Assembly (NCBI GenBank): GCA_039045975.1
Contig: JBCCJA010000035.1
Location: forward strand, 1 to 39,955
From: JBCCJA01 sp039045975
Lineage (GTDB): Bacteria > Planctomycetota > Planctomycetia > Planctomycetales > Planctomycetaceae
DNA length: 39,955 nucleotides
Reading direction: 5' to 3'
A program made the translations under genes and the position numbers. The first letter of the stretch is position 1. Each line of letters starts with the position of its first letter. The notes under the pieces are model-generated. The model made no database searches. It was not told the DNA's origin and saw only the letters and a list, made by a program, of their open reading frames with translations. Positions 24,163 through 32,709 of the stretch are shown here, one piece after another.

Positions 24163-24220
24163 CCGCGTCCGGGTGGGCGCGAGTCGGAAGGCGTGTCGGC
24201 CCGCGTCCACCCGGACGCGG
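24163..24220. repeat. Intercistronic 14-bp stem-loop between aceE and aceF
   Basis: CCGCGTCCGGGTGG at 24163-24176 is a perfect reverse complement of 24207-24220, leaving a 30-base loop. It lies in the aceE-aceF gap on the minus-strand message. No T-run follows, so it is more likely an RNA-stability or processing element than a terminator. Confidence 0.6.
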
Positions 24221-24229
24221 CTCAACGGG

Positions 24230-26944
24230 TTACGCCGTGATCGGGTCGACCGTTTCGGGATCGATGCCGAGGTCCTTCAACGCCGCCGGGAGTTTCGTCT
24301 CGTCGAACTTGCCCTCGGCCGCGAGGGCTTCGAGGGTCGCGTACGTGATGTGGGCGGCGTCGACCTCGAAGTGGTGCCGCAGGGTGTCACGGCTGTCGGA
24401 CCGGCCGAAGCCGTCGGTCCCGAGGGTGACGTAACGGCCCGGCACCCACTCGCGGATCTGATCGGGCACGAGCCGGATGTTGTCGCTGGCGGCAACGAAC
24501 GGGCCGTCGAGTTCCGTCAGCTGTCGGTCGAGCCAACTCGCCTTCTTGCGGTCGCCGGGGTGCAGCCGATTCCACCGCGTGACCGCACGCGCGTCGCGGG
24601 CGAGTTCGCAATAACTCGTCGCCGACCAGACGGTCGCGGCGACGCCGTATTTTTCTTCGAGGATCGTCTGGGCTTCGAGCACGCAGTTCATGATCGGGCC
24701 CGACCCGAACAACTGGGCGACCGCTTTAACCTTCGGGCTCGCGAGTTCCGAAACCTTAAATCGATACAGCCCCTTGCAGATGCCTTCACGCACGTCTTCG
24801 TCGAACTTGTCGCCGTCGAGGTTCGGCATCGGCGGCATGTAATAGGCGTCGTTGTAGACGCTCATGTAATAGAAGACCTGCTCGCCTTCGGCGTACATCC
24901 GCCGCAGGCCGTCCTGCAGCAGCGTGACGACCTCGAAGGCGAACGCCGGGTCGTAGGAGACGAGGTTCGGGATCGTCGAGGCGATCAGCGGGCTGTGCCC
25001 GTCCTCGTGCTGCAGGCCTTCGCCGTTGAGGCTCGTCCGGCCGGAGGTGCCGCCGATCAAGAACCCGCGGCTGCGGCTGTCGCCGGCGAGCCAACAGAGG
25101 TCGCCGACCCGCTGGAAGCCGAACATCGAATAGAAGACGTAGAACGGGATCATCGTCACGCCGACGTTGGCGTACGCCGTGGCGGCGGCGACGAACGACG
25201 ACATCGCACCCGCTTCATTAATCCCCTCTTCCAGCAGCTGCCCGTCCTTGGCCTCCTTGTAATACATCAACTGGGCACGATCGACCGGCTCGTACAGCTG
25301 GCCGAACGGGGCGTAAATGCCGACCTGCTTAAACAGGCCCTCCATGCCGAAGGTCCGGGCCTCGTCGGGGATGATCGGGACGACCCGTTTCCCGACCGCC
25401 TTGTCCTTCATCAGGTTCGCGACGAACTGGCCGAACACGAATGTGGTCGAGGCTTCTTTACCCGGCCCGGTGCCGGCGAGGAACTTGGCGAACTTCTTAA
25501 GTTCCGGGGCCGGCAGCTTCTCGTCTGTCGGCACCCGGGCGGGGACGAATCCCCCGAGGGCCTTACGGCGTTCGTGGATATACGTGTGCTCCGGCGTGCC
25601 CGGCTGCGGCCGGAAGAACGGGGCCTTTTCGATGTCGTCGTCTTTGACGGGGATGTCGAAGCGGTCGCGGAACTCGCGGAGTTCGTCCGACGTCATCTTC
25701 TTCGTATTGTGGGCGACGTTCTTCGCCTCGCCCGCCTCGCCGAGGCCGTAACCCTTGACCGTTTTGGCGAGGATTACCGTCGGCCGTCCGGAACGTTTCG
25801 TCGCTTCAGCGTACGCGGCGTAAACCTTGTCGGTGTCGTGCCCGCCGCGGCGGAGGTTTTTGAGCTCGTCGTCGGAATAGTCTTTGACGAGTTCTTCGAG
25901 GTCGGGGTCGCCGCCGAAGACGATCTTGCGGACGGCCGCACCGCCCTCGGCCTTACACGTTTGATATTCGCCGTCGACCATTTCACCCAGGCGGGCGATT
26001 AATTTACCGGTCTTGTCGCGGGCGAGCAGGTCGTCCCAGCCTTCGCCCCACAGGACTTTAATGACGTTCCAGCCCGCACCGCGGAAAATGCCCTCCATCT
26101 CCTGCACGATCTTGCCGTTGCCCCGGACCGGGCCGTCGAGACGCTGCAGGTTGCAGTTGATGACCCAAATTAAATTATCGAGCTTCTCCCGCACCGGCAG
26201 CGTGATCGCGCCGAGCGACTCGGGCTCGTCCATCTCGCCGTCGCCGAGGAAGCACCAGACGTTCGCCGGGTCGGTCTTCGCCAGGCCGCGGTGCTCCAGG
26301 TAACGCAGGAACCGGGCGTGATAGATCGACGTGATCGGCCCGAGGCCCATCGAGACGGTCGGGAACTGCCAGAAGTCGGGCATCAGCCAGGGGTGCGGGT
26401 AAGAACTCAGCCCCTGGCCCCGCGGGATCTCGCGGCGGAAGTTGTCGAGCTTGTCTTCGTCGAAACGGCCCTCGACGTACGCCCGCGCGTACATCCCGGG
26501 GCTGGCGTGGCCTTGGAAATAGACCATGTCGCCCGGCCGCTCGGCGGTCTGGGCGTGGAAGAAGTGGTTGAAGCCGATCTCGTACAGCAGCGCCGACGAC
26601 GCGTAGGTCGAGATGTGCCCGCCGATGCCGTCGGACCGCTTGTTGGCCTTCACGACCATCGCGGCCGCGTTCCAGCGGATGATCGAGCGGATGCGGAACT
26701 CGAGCTCGCGGTCGCCGGGGAACGCCGGCTGGTCTTCGGGCGAGATGGTGTTGATGTACGGCGTCGTCGAGGCCGCCTCGACGGGCAGGCCCTGACCGAC
26801 GGCGCGGGCTTCGAGCAGCTCGATCAGCCTCGCCGCCTCGTCCGGGCCGTACCGGCGGACGACGTCTTCGAGCGATTCGTACCAGTCGGCGATCTCGAGC
26901 GGGTCGAGGCTCGCGGACGTTTCGGGCAGTGCAGTCGAAGCCAT
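24230..26944 (-). CDS. aceE: Pyruvate dehydrogenase E1 component, homodimeric type
   Basis: A 904-residue thiamine-diphosphate enzyme decarboxylating pyruvate and acetylating the E2 lipoyl arm. The size and order match the homodimeric AceE type: N-terminal INTISPEDQPAFPGDRELE (about 65-83), GHISTYASSALLYEIGFNHF, the ThDP motif GDGEMDEPES ending in INCNLQRLDGPVRGN, and the middle and C-terminal transketolase-like domains (GGTSGRTSLNGEGLQHEDGH; SVYNDAYYMPPMPN; TLGTDGFGRSDSRDTLRHHF). The ATG is at 26942-26944. It is first in the aceE-aceF-unknown operon; the E3 gene is not in the window. It is divergent from the sigma factor gene. Confidence 0.95.
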   Translation of the reverse strand: MASTALPETSASLDPLEIADWYESLEDVVRRYGPDEAARLIELLEARAVGQGLPVEAASTTPYINTISPEDQPAFPGDRELEFRIRSIIRWNAAAMVVKANKRSDGIGGHISTYASSALLYEIGFNHFFHAQTAERPGDMVYFQGHASPGMYARAYVEGRFDEDKLDNFRREIPRGQGLSSYPHPWLMPDFWQFPTVSMGLGPITSIYHARFLRYLEHRGLAKTDPANVWCFLGDGEMDEPESLGAITLPVREKLDNLIWVINCNLQRLDGPVRGNGKIVQEMEGIFRGAGWNVIKVLWGEGWDDLLARDKTGKLIARLGEMVDGEYQTCKAEGGAAVRKIVFGGDPDLEELVKDYSDDELKNLRRGGHDTDKVYAAYAEATKRSGRPTVILAKTVKGYGLGEAGEAKNVAHNTKKMTSDELREFRDRFDIPVKDDDIEKAPFFRPQPGTPEHTYIHERRKALGGFVPARVPTDEKLPAPELKKFAKFLAGTGPGKEASTTFVFGQFVANLMKDKAVGKRVVPIIPDEARTFGMEGLFKQVGIYAPFGQLYEPVDRAQLMYYKEAKDGQLLEEGINEAGAMSSFVAAATAYANVGVTMIPFYVFYSMFGFQRVGDLCWLAGDSRSRGFLIGGTSGRTSLNGEGLQHEDGHSPLIASTIPNLVSYDPAFAFEVVTLLQDGLRRMYAEGEQVFYYMSVYNDAYYMPPMPNLDGDKFDEDVREGICKGLYRFKVSELASPKVKAVAQLFGSGPIMNCVLEAQTILEEKYGVAATVWSATSYCELARDARAVTRWNRLHPGDRKKASWLDRQLTELDGPFVAASDNIRLVPDQIREWVPGRYVTLGTDGFGRSDSRDTLRHHFEVDAAHITYATLEALAAEGKFDETKLPAALKDLGIDPETVDPITA

Positions 26945-27131
26945 GCGGGGAGGACCGGGTCGTGAGCCGAGGCGGCCCGCGATGACCGCGAGACGCCGGA
27001 AACACCGTCAGCGATCGAGTTTAGCGGCCGCGATCGGGCCGGGCCAACGGGCCCCGAGGCTGGCAGAGACGGCGACTTTCCCCCGCGTCTACGGGGATCC
27101 CGGATACCGCCCGTATTTTTCGCAGGGAGGA

Positions 27132-27161
27132 TTGTTTTAATCCGATGATAAGGCGTAGATT
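27132..27161 (+). promoter_or_regulatory. Possible sigma-70 promoter of the sigma factor gene
   Basis: In the AT-richest part of the divergent gap, TTGTTT (27132-27137) and TAGATT (27156-27161) are separated by 18 bases. They stand 41 bases before the sigma gene start. The match to the -35/-10 consensus is partial, so this is a weak call. Confidence 0.3.
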
Positions 27162-27202
27162 GCTTTCGCCCGCGATAAGCCTCCCCACGAATCGACCCAC
27201 CC

Positions 27203-28090
27203 ATGCCTTCAACAGCACGTCCACAGGAACCCCGACCGACCGACGCCGTCTCCGCAGAAGAGATCGAGTATGTCCCCTGCGACAGCTTCCACGATCCGGA
27301 CGCCGGCGACGAGATCCTGGCGTGCCTGCCCGGCACCGAGGCCGACTGGGACCCGGACGCGGAGGACGCGTCGGACCTGTTGACGGCCGAACAGGAACGG
27401 CACCTGTTCCGGAAGATGAACTTCTTGAAGTTCCGGGCGGAACGGCTGCGACAGGCACTCGTCGAAGGCGCCGCCCCCGCCGGTGCCGAAGACCGGATGT
27501 CGGCGAAGCTGCGGGACGCGTTGGCGATCCGCGACGAGTTGATCCTGCGGAACCGTCGTTTGGCGGTCTTCATCGCGAAGCGGTTCCTCGACCGGCAGAC
27601 GGTCCTCGACGACCTCGCCGCGGCCGCGCAGCCGACGCTGATCCGGGCCGTCGATCTGTTCGACTATTCGCGAGGTTTTCGGTTCAGCACGTACGCGGCG
27701 TGGTCGCTGCGGAACTTCTTCGTCCGCTCGATGAAGCGGCGGAGGCGGGCTTGGCCGTCGGGTTCGTCGGAGGGCCCCGGCGTGCTCTCCTCGGTGGTCG
27801 ACCTGCGGGCCGATCCCGACGCCGAATGCCGTCACTGCGACGAAGTCTCCCGCCGCGTCCATCACGGCGTGGGCGATCTGCCCGAACGGCTGAAGCTCGT
27901 CGTTACGCGGCGTTACGGCCTCGACGGCGGGACGCCGCGTCGGTTCCGGGAGATCGGCGAGGAACTCGGCGTGAGCACCGAGCGGGCCCGACAGATCTTC
28001 GCGCAAGCCCTCGGGCGGATGCGCGGGCACACTTCGCTGCAGGGCCTAACCGGCAGCGACCTTTGCTTCCGCGATCCGCTCGGGTCCTAA
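27203..28090 (+). CDS. Sigma-70 family RNA polymerase sigma factor
   Basis: A 295-residue alternative sigma factor. Region 1.2-like DLLTAEQERHLFRKMNFLKF (about 58-78) precedes region 2 (LILRNRRLAVFIAKRFLDRQ; LIRAVDLFDYSRGFRFSTYA; basic MKRRRR). Region 4 is a helix-turn-helix (LPERLKLVVTRRYGLDGG; RFREIGEELGVSTERARQIF). Region 3 is short. The usual Glu-Gly-Asn-x-Gly of region 2.2 is replaced by AAAAQPT. This layout, including LFRKMNFLKFRA, is typical of planctomycete sigma factors rather than flagellar FliA, though fliD and fliS follow on the same strand. The target genes are unknown. The start is the ATG at 27203. Confidence 0.9.
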   Translation: MPSTARPQEPRPTDAVSAEEIEYVPCDSFHDPDAGDEILACLPGTEADWDPDAEDASDLLTAEQERHLFRKMNFLKFRAERLRQALVEGAAPAGAEDRMSAKLRDALAIRDELILRNRRLAVFIAKRFLDRQTVLDDLAAAAQPTLIRAVDLFDYSRGFRFSTYAAWSLRNFFVRSMKRRRRAWPSGSSEGPGVLSSVVDLRADPDAECRHCDEVSRRVHHGVGDLPERLKLVVTRRYGLDGGTPRRFREIGEELGVSTERARQIFAQALGRMRGHTSLQGLTGSDLCFRDPLGS

Positions 28091-28126
28091 AACGGGGCCG
28101 CCGGAAGCCGCACCGGCCGCGTGTAA

Positions 28127-28174
28127 CCGTCACGACCGGCAGGGTCGACGCGTCCGGCAAGCCGGACGTGACGG
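28127..28174 (+). other. Nested stem-loops between sigma gene and fliD
   Basis: An 8-bp perfect stem with a 2-base loop (CGTCCGGC-AA-GCCGGACG, 28151-28168) is overlapped by an outer pair CCGTCACG (28127-28134) and CGTGACGG (28167-28174). The two pairings share two bases, so they compete or stack. This may be a terminator for the sigma gene or a fliD leader structure. Confidence 0.45.
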
Positions 28175-28280
28175 GTTTCGTCTCCGCAGCCGATTCGACG
28201 CGATCGGTCGGACGTAACGGCCGATCCACGACATGTTGCCCTGCGACGTGCGGGGCGTCGTGCGCATTTACGGCCCGCCC

Positions 28281-30983
28281 ATGTCGACGATCACGACGTC
28301 CGTCGGCCTCGCGACCGGGATCGACTCGGCCGCGATCATCGACGCGCTGATCGGGGCGGAGCGGGCGCCCGTCGTGCGGCTAGAAAACCGCAAGACGACG
28401 CTCGAACAGCGTCAGGCCGGGCTGCAGTCGCTGAGCGCGTTCGTATCGACGATCCAGACGACGCTCGACACGCTGAGCGATTCGTCGGTCTACGAGGACG
28501 TTTCGGTCTCGATCCCGCCCGATTCGGGCATCGTGGCGGCCGCGACGTCGCAGCCTCAGGCCGGCAGCTACAGCTTCACGCCGGTCCGCACGACGTCGAC
28601 GCACTCGAGCCTGTCACGCGGTTTCGCGGATAGCGACACGCAACTCGTCGGGACGGGCACGCTCGTGCTCCGCAAAGGGGGAGGCGTCGCCGACGAAGTG
28701 ACGCTGTCCGAGCTGAACGGCGGACAGGGCGTGCGAGCCGGCACGGTCCGCATCACAGACCGCTCGGGCGCGACGGCCGACGTCGACCTTTCGGCCGCCC
28801 ATACGGTCGAAGACGTGCTCGAAGTGATCAACGCGGCGAACGTCGGCGTCACGGCTTCGTTGGGGTCGAACGGTTTCGTCCTGACCGACACGTCGGGCGG
28901 TTCGGGCACGCTGTCGGTCGGCGATCTCGCGGGCGGGAACGCGGCGGCGGACCTCGGCCTGACGACGACGGCGTCCGGCGGCACGCTGACCGGGTCGGCG
29001 GTTTACGCCCTCGGATCGACGACGACGCTCGCGCAGCTGAACGACGGGAACGCGATCCGCGTCGTCGGCGGCGACGACATCACGATCACCGCCCGTGACG
29101 CGACCGCGATCGGCGTCGACCTGTCGTCCGCGACGACGCTCGGCGAGGTCGTCGACGCGATCAACAACGACGCCGATAACGGCGGAAAGGTGACCGCGTC
29201 GATCGGCGACGGTCGGCTGATCCTGACCGACACGACCGGCGGCTCGGGCACGCTGTCAGTCGCCGACGTCGGCGACGCGGCCGTCACGACGGAACTCGGC
29301 CTGAACGCCGCCGCGGCGGGCGACACGCTGACCGGCGAGCGGATCCTCGCCGACCTCGGTTCGGTGCTGCTGCGGAACGTCAACGGCGGCGGCGGGATCG
29401 GCACGCCGGGCTCGGTGTCGATCACCGACCGCAGCGGCGCGTCGGCGACCGTCGACCTGTCGGCCGCCGAATCGCTCTCCGACGTGATCGACGCGATCAA
29501 CGCGGCCGGTCTCGGCGTGACGGCGGCCGTCGACGAGTCGGGACTCGGCCTGACGCTGACCGACACGACGGGTTCGACGGCGTCGAACCTGATCGTCGCG
29601 GACGTTGCGTCCGGCACGTCGGCGGCCGACCTCGGCCTCGTCGCCGACGTCGCCGCGACGACCGTCGAAGGCGGCCCGCTCGACCTGCGGACGGTCAACG
29701 CCGGCACGAGCCTGTCGGCCTACGCGGCGGACGGTTCGGCCGTCAGCAGCGGCCAATTCCAGATCACGGCCGCGGACGGCGCGACGGCGACGATCACCGT
29801 CGGGGCCGGCATCTCGACCGTCGGCGACGTGATCGATCAGATCAATTCGGCCTCGATCGGCGTGACCGCGGCGTTAAACGCGACCGGCGACGGCTTCACC
29901 CTGACCGACACGACCGGCGGGTCGGGCGAGCTGTCGGTCAACGAACTGAACGGCGGCGACACGGCGGCCGACCTCGGCCTCCGAGGCACGGTCGACACGT
30001 CGGGCACGAACCCGGTCCTCGACGCGCGGCGGGCCGTCGTCGTCGAGATCGACGCCGACGACACGCTCGACGAGGTCGTCACGAAGCTGAACACGGCCGG
30101 CGCCGGCGTGATCAACGCCTCGGTCCTCGACGACGGTTCGGCGTTCACGCCGAAGCGGCTGTCGATCACCGCGGCGGCGTCGGGCGCGATCGGGCGGTTC
30201 TTCGTCGACGACGGCGCCGGGCTCGGCCTGCGGACGACGACCGAAGGCGAAGACGCCCTGCTCCGCGTCGGCGGGTCGGGCGGGCCGCTCGTGCCCGATT
30301 CGGACGGGACGTTCACCGGGCTCGTCGGCGGGCTCGACATCGACGTCACGGCCGCGACCGGTCAGCAAACGACCGTGACCGTCACGTCCGACACCGGACG
30401 GATTAAATCGGGCATCGAGACGGTCGTCTCGACCTACAACGCGTTCGTCTCGGCCGTGTCGGACCTGACGCGGTTCGACTCCGAGACGAACCAACGCGGC
30501 ATCCTCAACGGCGACCCGACGACGCTGCGTGTGAAGTCGCGGCTCGACGACCTGTTCTTGAAGACGTTCGGCACGAGCAACTCGACGATCCGTACGCTCG
30601 CCGAGATCGGGATCACGACCGGCCAGGACGGCAACCTCGCGTTCGACTCGGCCCGGTTCGACACCGCGTACCAGGCCGACCCGGACGGCGTCGAGGCGCT
30701 CTTCACCGAAGCGACGACCGGCTTCGGGGCCGTCGCGGAGTCGACGCTCGACGCGATCGTCGACCCGTTCGACGGGCTGTTCAAAATCGAAGACGACGCG
30801 CTCTCGCAGACCGTCAGCGACCTCGAGGAACGGATCACCGACCTCGACGCGCTCTTGGAGGTCCGCCGGATCCGCCTCGTCAACGAGTTCGCGGCCCTCG
30901 AGACGATCGTCTCCTCGCTGCAGTCGCAGCAGACCGCGCTCGACTCGCTCGCGCCGCTCGCGGCCCCGACGAGTTCGAGCTGA
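28281..30983 (+). CDS. fliD: Flagellar filament cap protein FliD with internal repeats
   Basis: A 900-residue hook-associated protein 2, capping the filament and folding exported flagellin. The N-terminus is typical (ATGIDSAAIIDALIGAERAP) and the C-terminus contains the coiled region VSDLEERITDLDALLEVRRI. The protein is about twice the E. coli length. The middle (116-655) holds four repeats of about 115 residues (starting near 116, 235, 349 and 462) and a diverged fifth (577-655). Each repeat has a hook-IN-like unit: VDLSAA..., VxDAINAA..GVTA, LTDTTGGSGTLSV and AADLGL. The ATG at 28281 gives the standard N-terminus; an upstream in-frame extension is not conserved. fliS follows 40 bases later. 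Confidence 0.92.
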   Translation: MSTITTSVGLATGIDSAAIIDALIGAERAPVVRLENRKTTLEQRQAGLQSLSAFVSTIQTTLDTLSDSSVYEDVSVSIPPDSGIVAAATSQPQAGSYSFTPVRTTSTHSSLSRGFADSDTQLVGTGTLVLRKGGGVADEVTLSELNGGQGVRAGTVRITDRSGATADVDLSAAHTVEDVLEVINAANVGVTASLGSNGFVLTDTSGGSGTLSVGDLAGGNAAADLGLTTTASGGTLTGSAVYALGSTTTLAQLNDGNAIRVVGGDDITITARDATAIGVDLSSATTLGEVVDAINNDADNGGKVTASIGDGRLILTDTTGGSGTLSVADVGDAAVTTELGLNAAAAGDTLTGERILADLGSVLLRNVNGGGGIGTPGSVSITDRSGASATVDLSAAESLSDVIDAINAAGLGVTAAVDESGLGLTLTDTTGSTASNLIVADVASGTSAADLGLVADVAATTVEGGPLDLRTVNAGTSLSAYAADGSAVSSGQFQITAADGATATITVGAGISTVGDVIDQINSASIGVTAALNATGDGFTLTDTTGGSGELSVNELNGGDTAADLGLRGTVDTSGTNPVLDARRAVVVEIDADDTLDEVVTKLNTAGAGVINASVLDDGSAFTPKRLSITAAASGAIGRFFVDDGAGLGLRTTTEGEDALLRVGGSGGPLVPDSDGTFTGLVGGLDIDVTAATGQQTTVTVTSDTGRIKSGIETVVSTYNAFVSAVSDLTRFDSETNQRGILNGDPTTLRVKSRLDDLFLKTFGTSNSTIRTLAEIGITTGQDGNLAFDSARFDTAYQADPDGVEALFTEATTGFGAVAESTLDAIVDPFDGLFKIEDDALSQTVSDLEERITDLDALLEVRRIRLVNEFAALETIVSSLQSQQTALDSLAPLAAPTSSS

Positions 30984-31023
30984 CCCCCCGGCCCGAGGCC
31001 GGACAACCCGACGGCAGGACGCC

Positions 31024-31509
31024 ATGCAGCAAGACGAAGAGTACCTGACGACCCGCGTGCTGAGCGCGTCGCCGGCCGAACTGCACCTGATGACCGTCGA
31101 CGGCGCCCTGCGACACGCCTCGCACGCGAAACGGGCGATCGAAACGGGCGACACGGAAACCGCAGCGGCCGCGCTCGCGTCGGCCCGCGGCTTCGTGACG
31201 GAACTGATCTCCGGCTTGAATCAGAAGGCCGAGCCGGAGTTGGTCGGCGGCGTCGCGAGCTTGTTCGTCTTCGCGCTCCGACGGTTGGCGGAGGCCGAGC
31301 TGAAGCCGACCGAACCGGCGCTCGTCGCGGACGCGATCACGACGCTCGCCGCCCACCGCGAAGCCTGGAAAGAACTGATCGACAGCGGGGCCGCCGACGA
31401 GCCGCCGCGGACTACTTCATCCGGGGCGGAACTCCCGAAACCCCACGCGTCGTTCGCCGCGACCACGCGGCAGGCCCCGTCGACCGGCGGATTCTCTTTC
31501 CTCGGCTGA
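31024..31509 (+). CDS. fliS: Flagellar export chaperone FliS
   Basis: A 161-residue cytoplasmic chaperone that binds flagellin C-termini before export. The first 115 residues are the helical FliS fold (YLTTRVLSASPAELHLMTVD; GALRHASHAKRAIETGDTE; LNQKAEPELVGGVASLFVFA). The usual Tyr-Asn-Gln-x2-LxxEP-type details are loosely kept. A disordered tail (about 125-161, ending in GGFSFLG) is extra compared with short FliS proteins. The ATG at 31024 follows a CAGGAC site. It is directly downstream of fliD, the usual order. Confidence 0.88.
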   Translation: MQQDEEYLTTRVLSASPAELHLMTVDGALRHASHAKRAIETGDTETAAAALASARGFVTELISGLNQKAEPELVGGVASLFVFALRRLAEAELKPTEPALVADAITTLAAHREAWKELIDSGAADEPPRTTSSGAELPKPHASFAATTRQAPSTGGFSFLG

Positions 31510-31512
31510 CCG

Positions 31513-31548
31513 GAAAAGAAAACGGGCCGGGGCTGATGCCCCGGCCCG
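31513..31548 (-). terminator. Rho-independent terminator of the EF-hand gene
   Basis: A perfect 11-bp stem with a 4-base loop (CGGGCCGGGGC at 31523-31533, complement at 31538-31548) is followed on the minus strand by TTTTCTTTTC (31522-31513). It stands 29 bases after the EF-hand stop. On the plus strand it also lies just after fliS, but without a U-tract there. Confidence 0.85.
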
Positions 31549-31577
31549 CGGCCTTCCGAAAGTCGTCCCGGACGCGG

Positions 31578-32615
31578 TTACTGCGGGCGGCCGCCGCGGT
31601 CGCGGAGCGACTCGAAAATTTCCGTCAGCTCGTCGCTGTCGAGTTCGTCGTCACCGTTGACGTCGGCGTCGCTGAAGACCGACCGGAGCCGCTCCGGGGC
31701 CTCGTCGTACGAGATCTTGCCGTTGCCGTCGGCGTCGATCCGGCCGAGTGCCCCGCCGCCGCCCGCACCGCCGATGCCCGATCGACCGGCCCCCGGCCCG
31801 CCCGGCCCGCGGCGGTCACCGCCCGGCCCGCCGGGGCCACGGCCGCCACGCTCGCCGCGGCCGCCAGCCTCCGGTCCGCGACCCTCGGGCCGGCCACCCT
31901 CCGGGCCGCCGGGACCACGGTCCCCGCCGCGGCCAAACTGACCGCCCCGTCCCCGGTCGCCGCCCCGGGCCCGGAACGCCTCCATGCCGGCCTCGACCTC
32001 TTCGCGGGTCAGCTCGCCGTCGCCGTTCTCGTCGAGGCGGTCGAAGATGCGGCCGGCACGCTCGGGCATGTCTTCTTTTTTGACGACCCCGTCGCCGTCC
32101 TCGTCGAAGCGCTCGAAGAACTGTCCGGGGCCGCGTTCACCGCCGGGGCCTCCCGGGCCACGCCCGCCTTCCGGTCCACCCGGACCACGCCCGCCTTCCG
32201 GCCCACCGGGCCCGCGGCCGCGATCGGGCCCGCCCGGGCCGCCGCGGCGGCCGAAGCCTTCCGGACGCGGCGGGCGGGTCTCTTCGTCGGAAAGCTGCCC
32301 GTCGCCGTCTTTATCTAGTGTCAGCAGTGTCCGCGACGCCGCAGCGATTTCGTCCGCCGAGATCACGCCGTCCCCGTCGGTATCGAGCGCGACGACGAGC
32401 GGCGGGGCCGGCGGCTGCGGACGGCCGTCGCGGCCGTCACGCCCCTCGCGGCCGCCGCGACGACCGCGGTCGCCCGGGCCGTCGGGACGTTCGCCCGTTT
32501 CGGAGAAACCGCCGTTGTCGGCGGCTTCGCCTTCTTTGTGGTGGTCGGCGAAGGCGGTCGTCACGCCGAACATCGCGAACGCGAGGGCCGCGAGGGCAAG
32601 ATCGAGGCGGGTCAT
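31578..32615 (-). CDS. Secreted EF-hand calcium-binding protein with Gly/Pro/Arg-rich repeats
   Basis: A 345-residue exported protein. The signal peptide is at residues 1-23 (LALAALAFAMFGVTTAFA). Six EF-hand-type loops are visible: DTDGDGVISADE, DKDGDGQLSDEE, DEDGDGVVKKED, DENGDGELTREE, DADGNGKISYDE and DVNGDDELDSDE. Between the pairs lie low-complexity stretches, including three tandem copies of RGPGGPEGG-like units and a second Gly/Arg/Pro block. Calcium binding is very likely; the biological role is unknown. The ATG at 32613-32615 has GGAAAG upstream. A strong terminator follows the gene. Confidence 0.88.
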   Translation of the reverse strand: MTRLDLALAALAFAMFGVTTAFADHHKEGEAADNGGFSETGERPDGPGDRGRRGGREGRDGRDGRPQPPAPPLVVALDTDGDGVISADEIAAASRTLLTLDKDGDGQLSDEETRPPRPEGFGRRGGPGGPDRGRGPGGPEGGRGPGGPEGGRGPGGPGGERGPGQFFERFDEDGDGVVKKEDMPERAGRIFDRLDENGDGELTREEVEAGMEAFRARGGDRGRGGQFGRGGDRGPGGPEGGRPEGRGPEAGGRGERGGRGPGGPGGDRRGPGGPGAGRSGIGGAGGGGALGRIDADGNGKISYDEAPERLRSVFSDADVNGDDELDSDELTEIFESLRDRGGRPQ

Positions 32616-32709
32616 CTGAGGCTTTCCAATTTCGAGAAGGCGGTCACCGCGTTTCTCGCGGCCGACACTGTTGAAACACGGCCGCGGCCGAAAAGTTCCG
32701 CGGCCGCCG

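Noticed and set aside
24158..26002. Open frame of 614 codons on the plus strand
   Set aside because: It is antisense to aceE, whose protein is unmistakable; the frame has only compositional character.
27203..28090. Flagellar sigma factor FliA
   Set aside because: Regions 1.2, 2 and 4 follow the planctomycete sigma type, with a long acidic N-terminus, and no clear FliA-type promoter was seen before fliD.
32146..32215. CRISPR-like short repeats
   Set aside because: The repeats are in frame, code for RGPGGPEGG units of the EF-hand protein and have no spacers.
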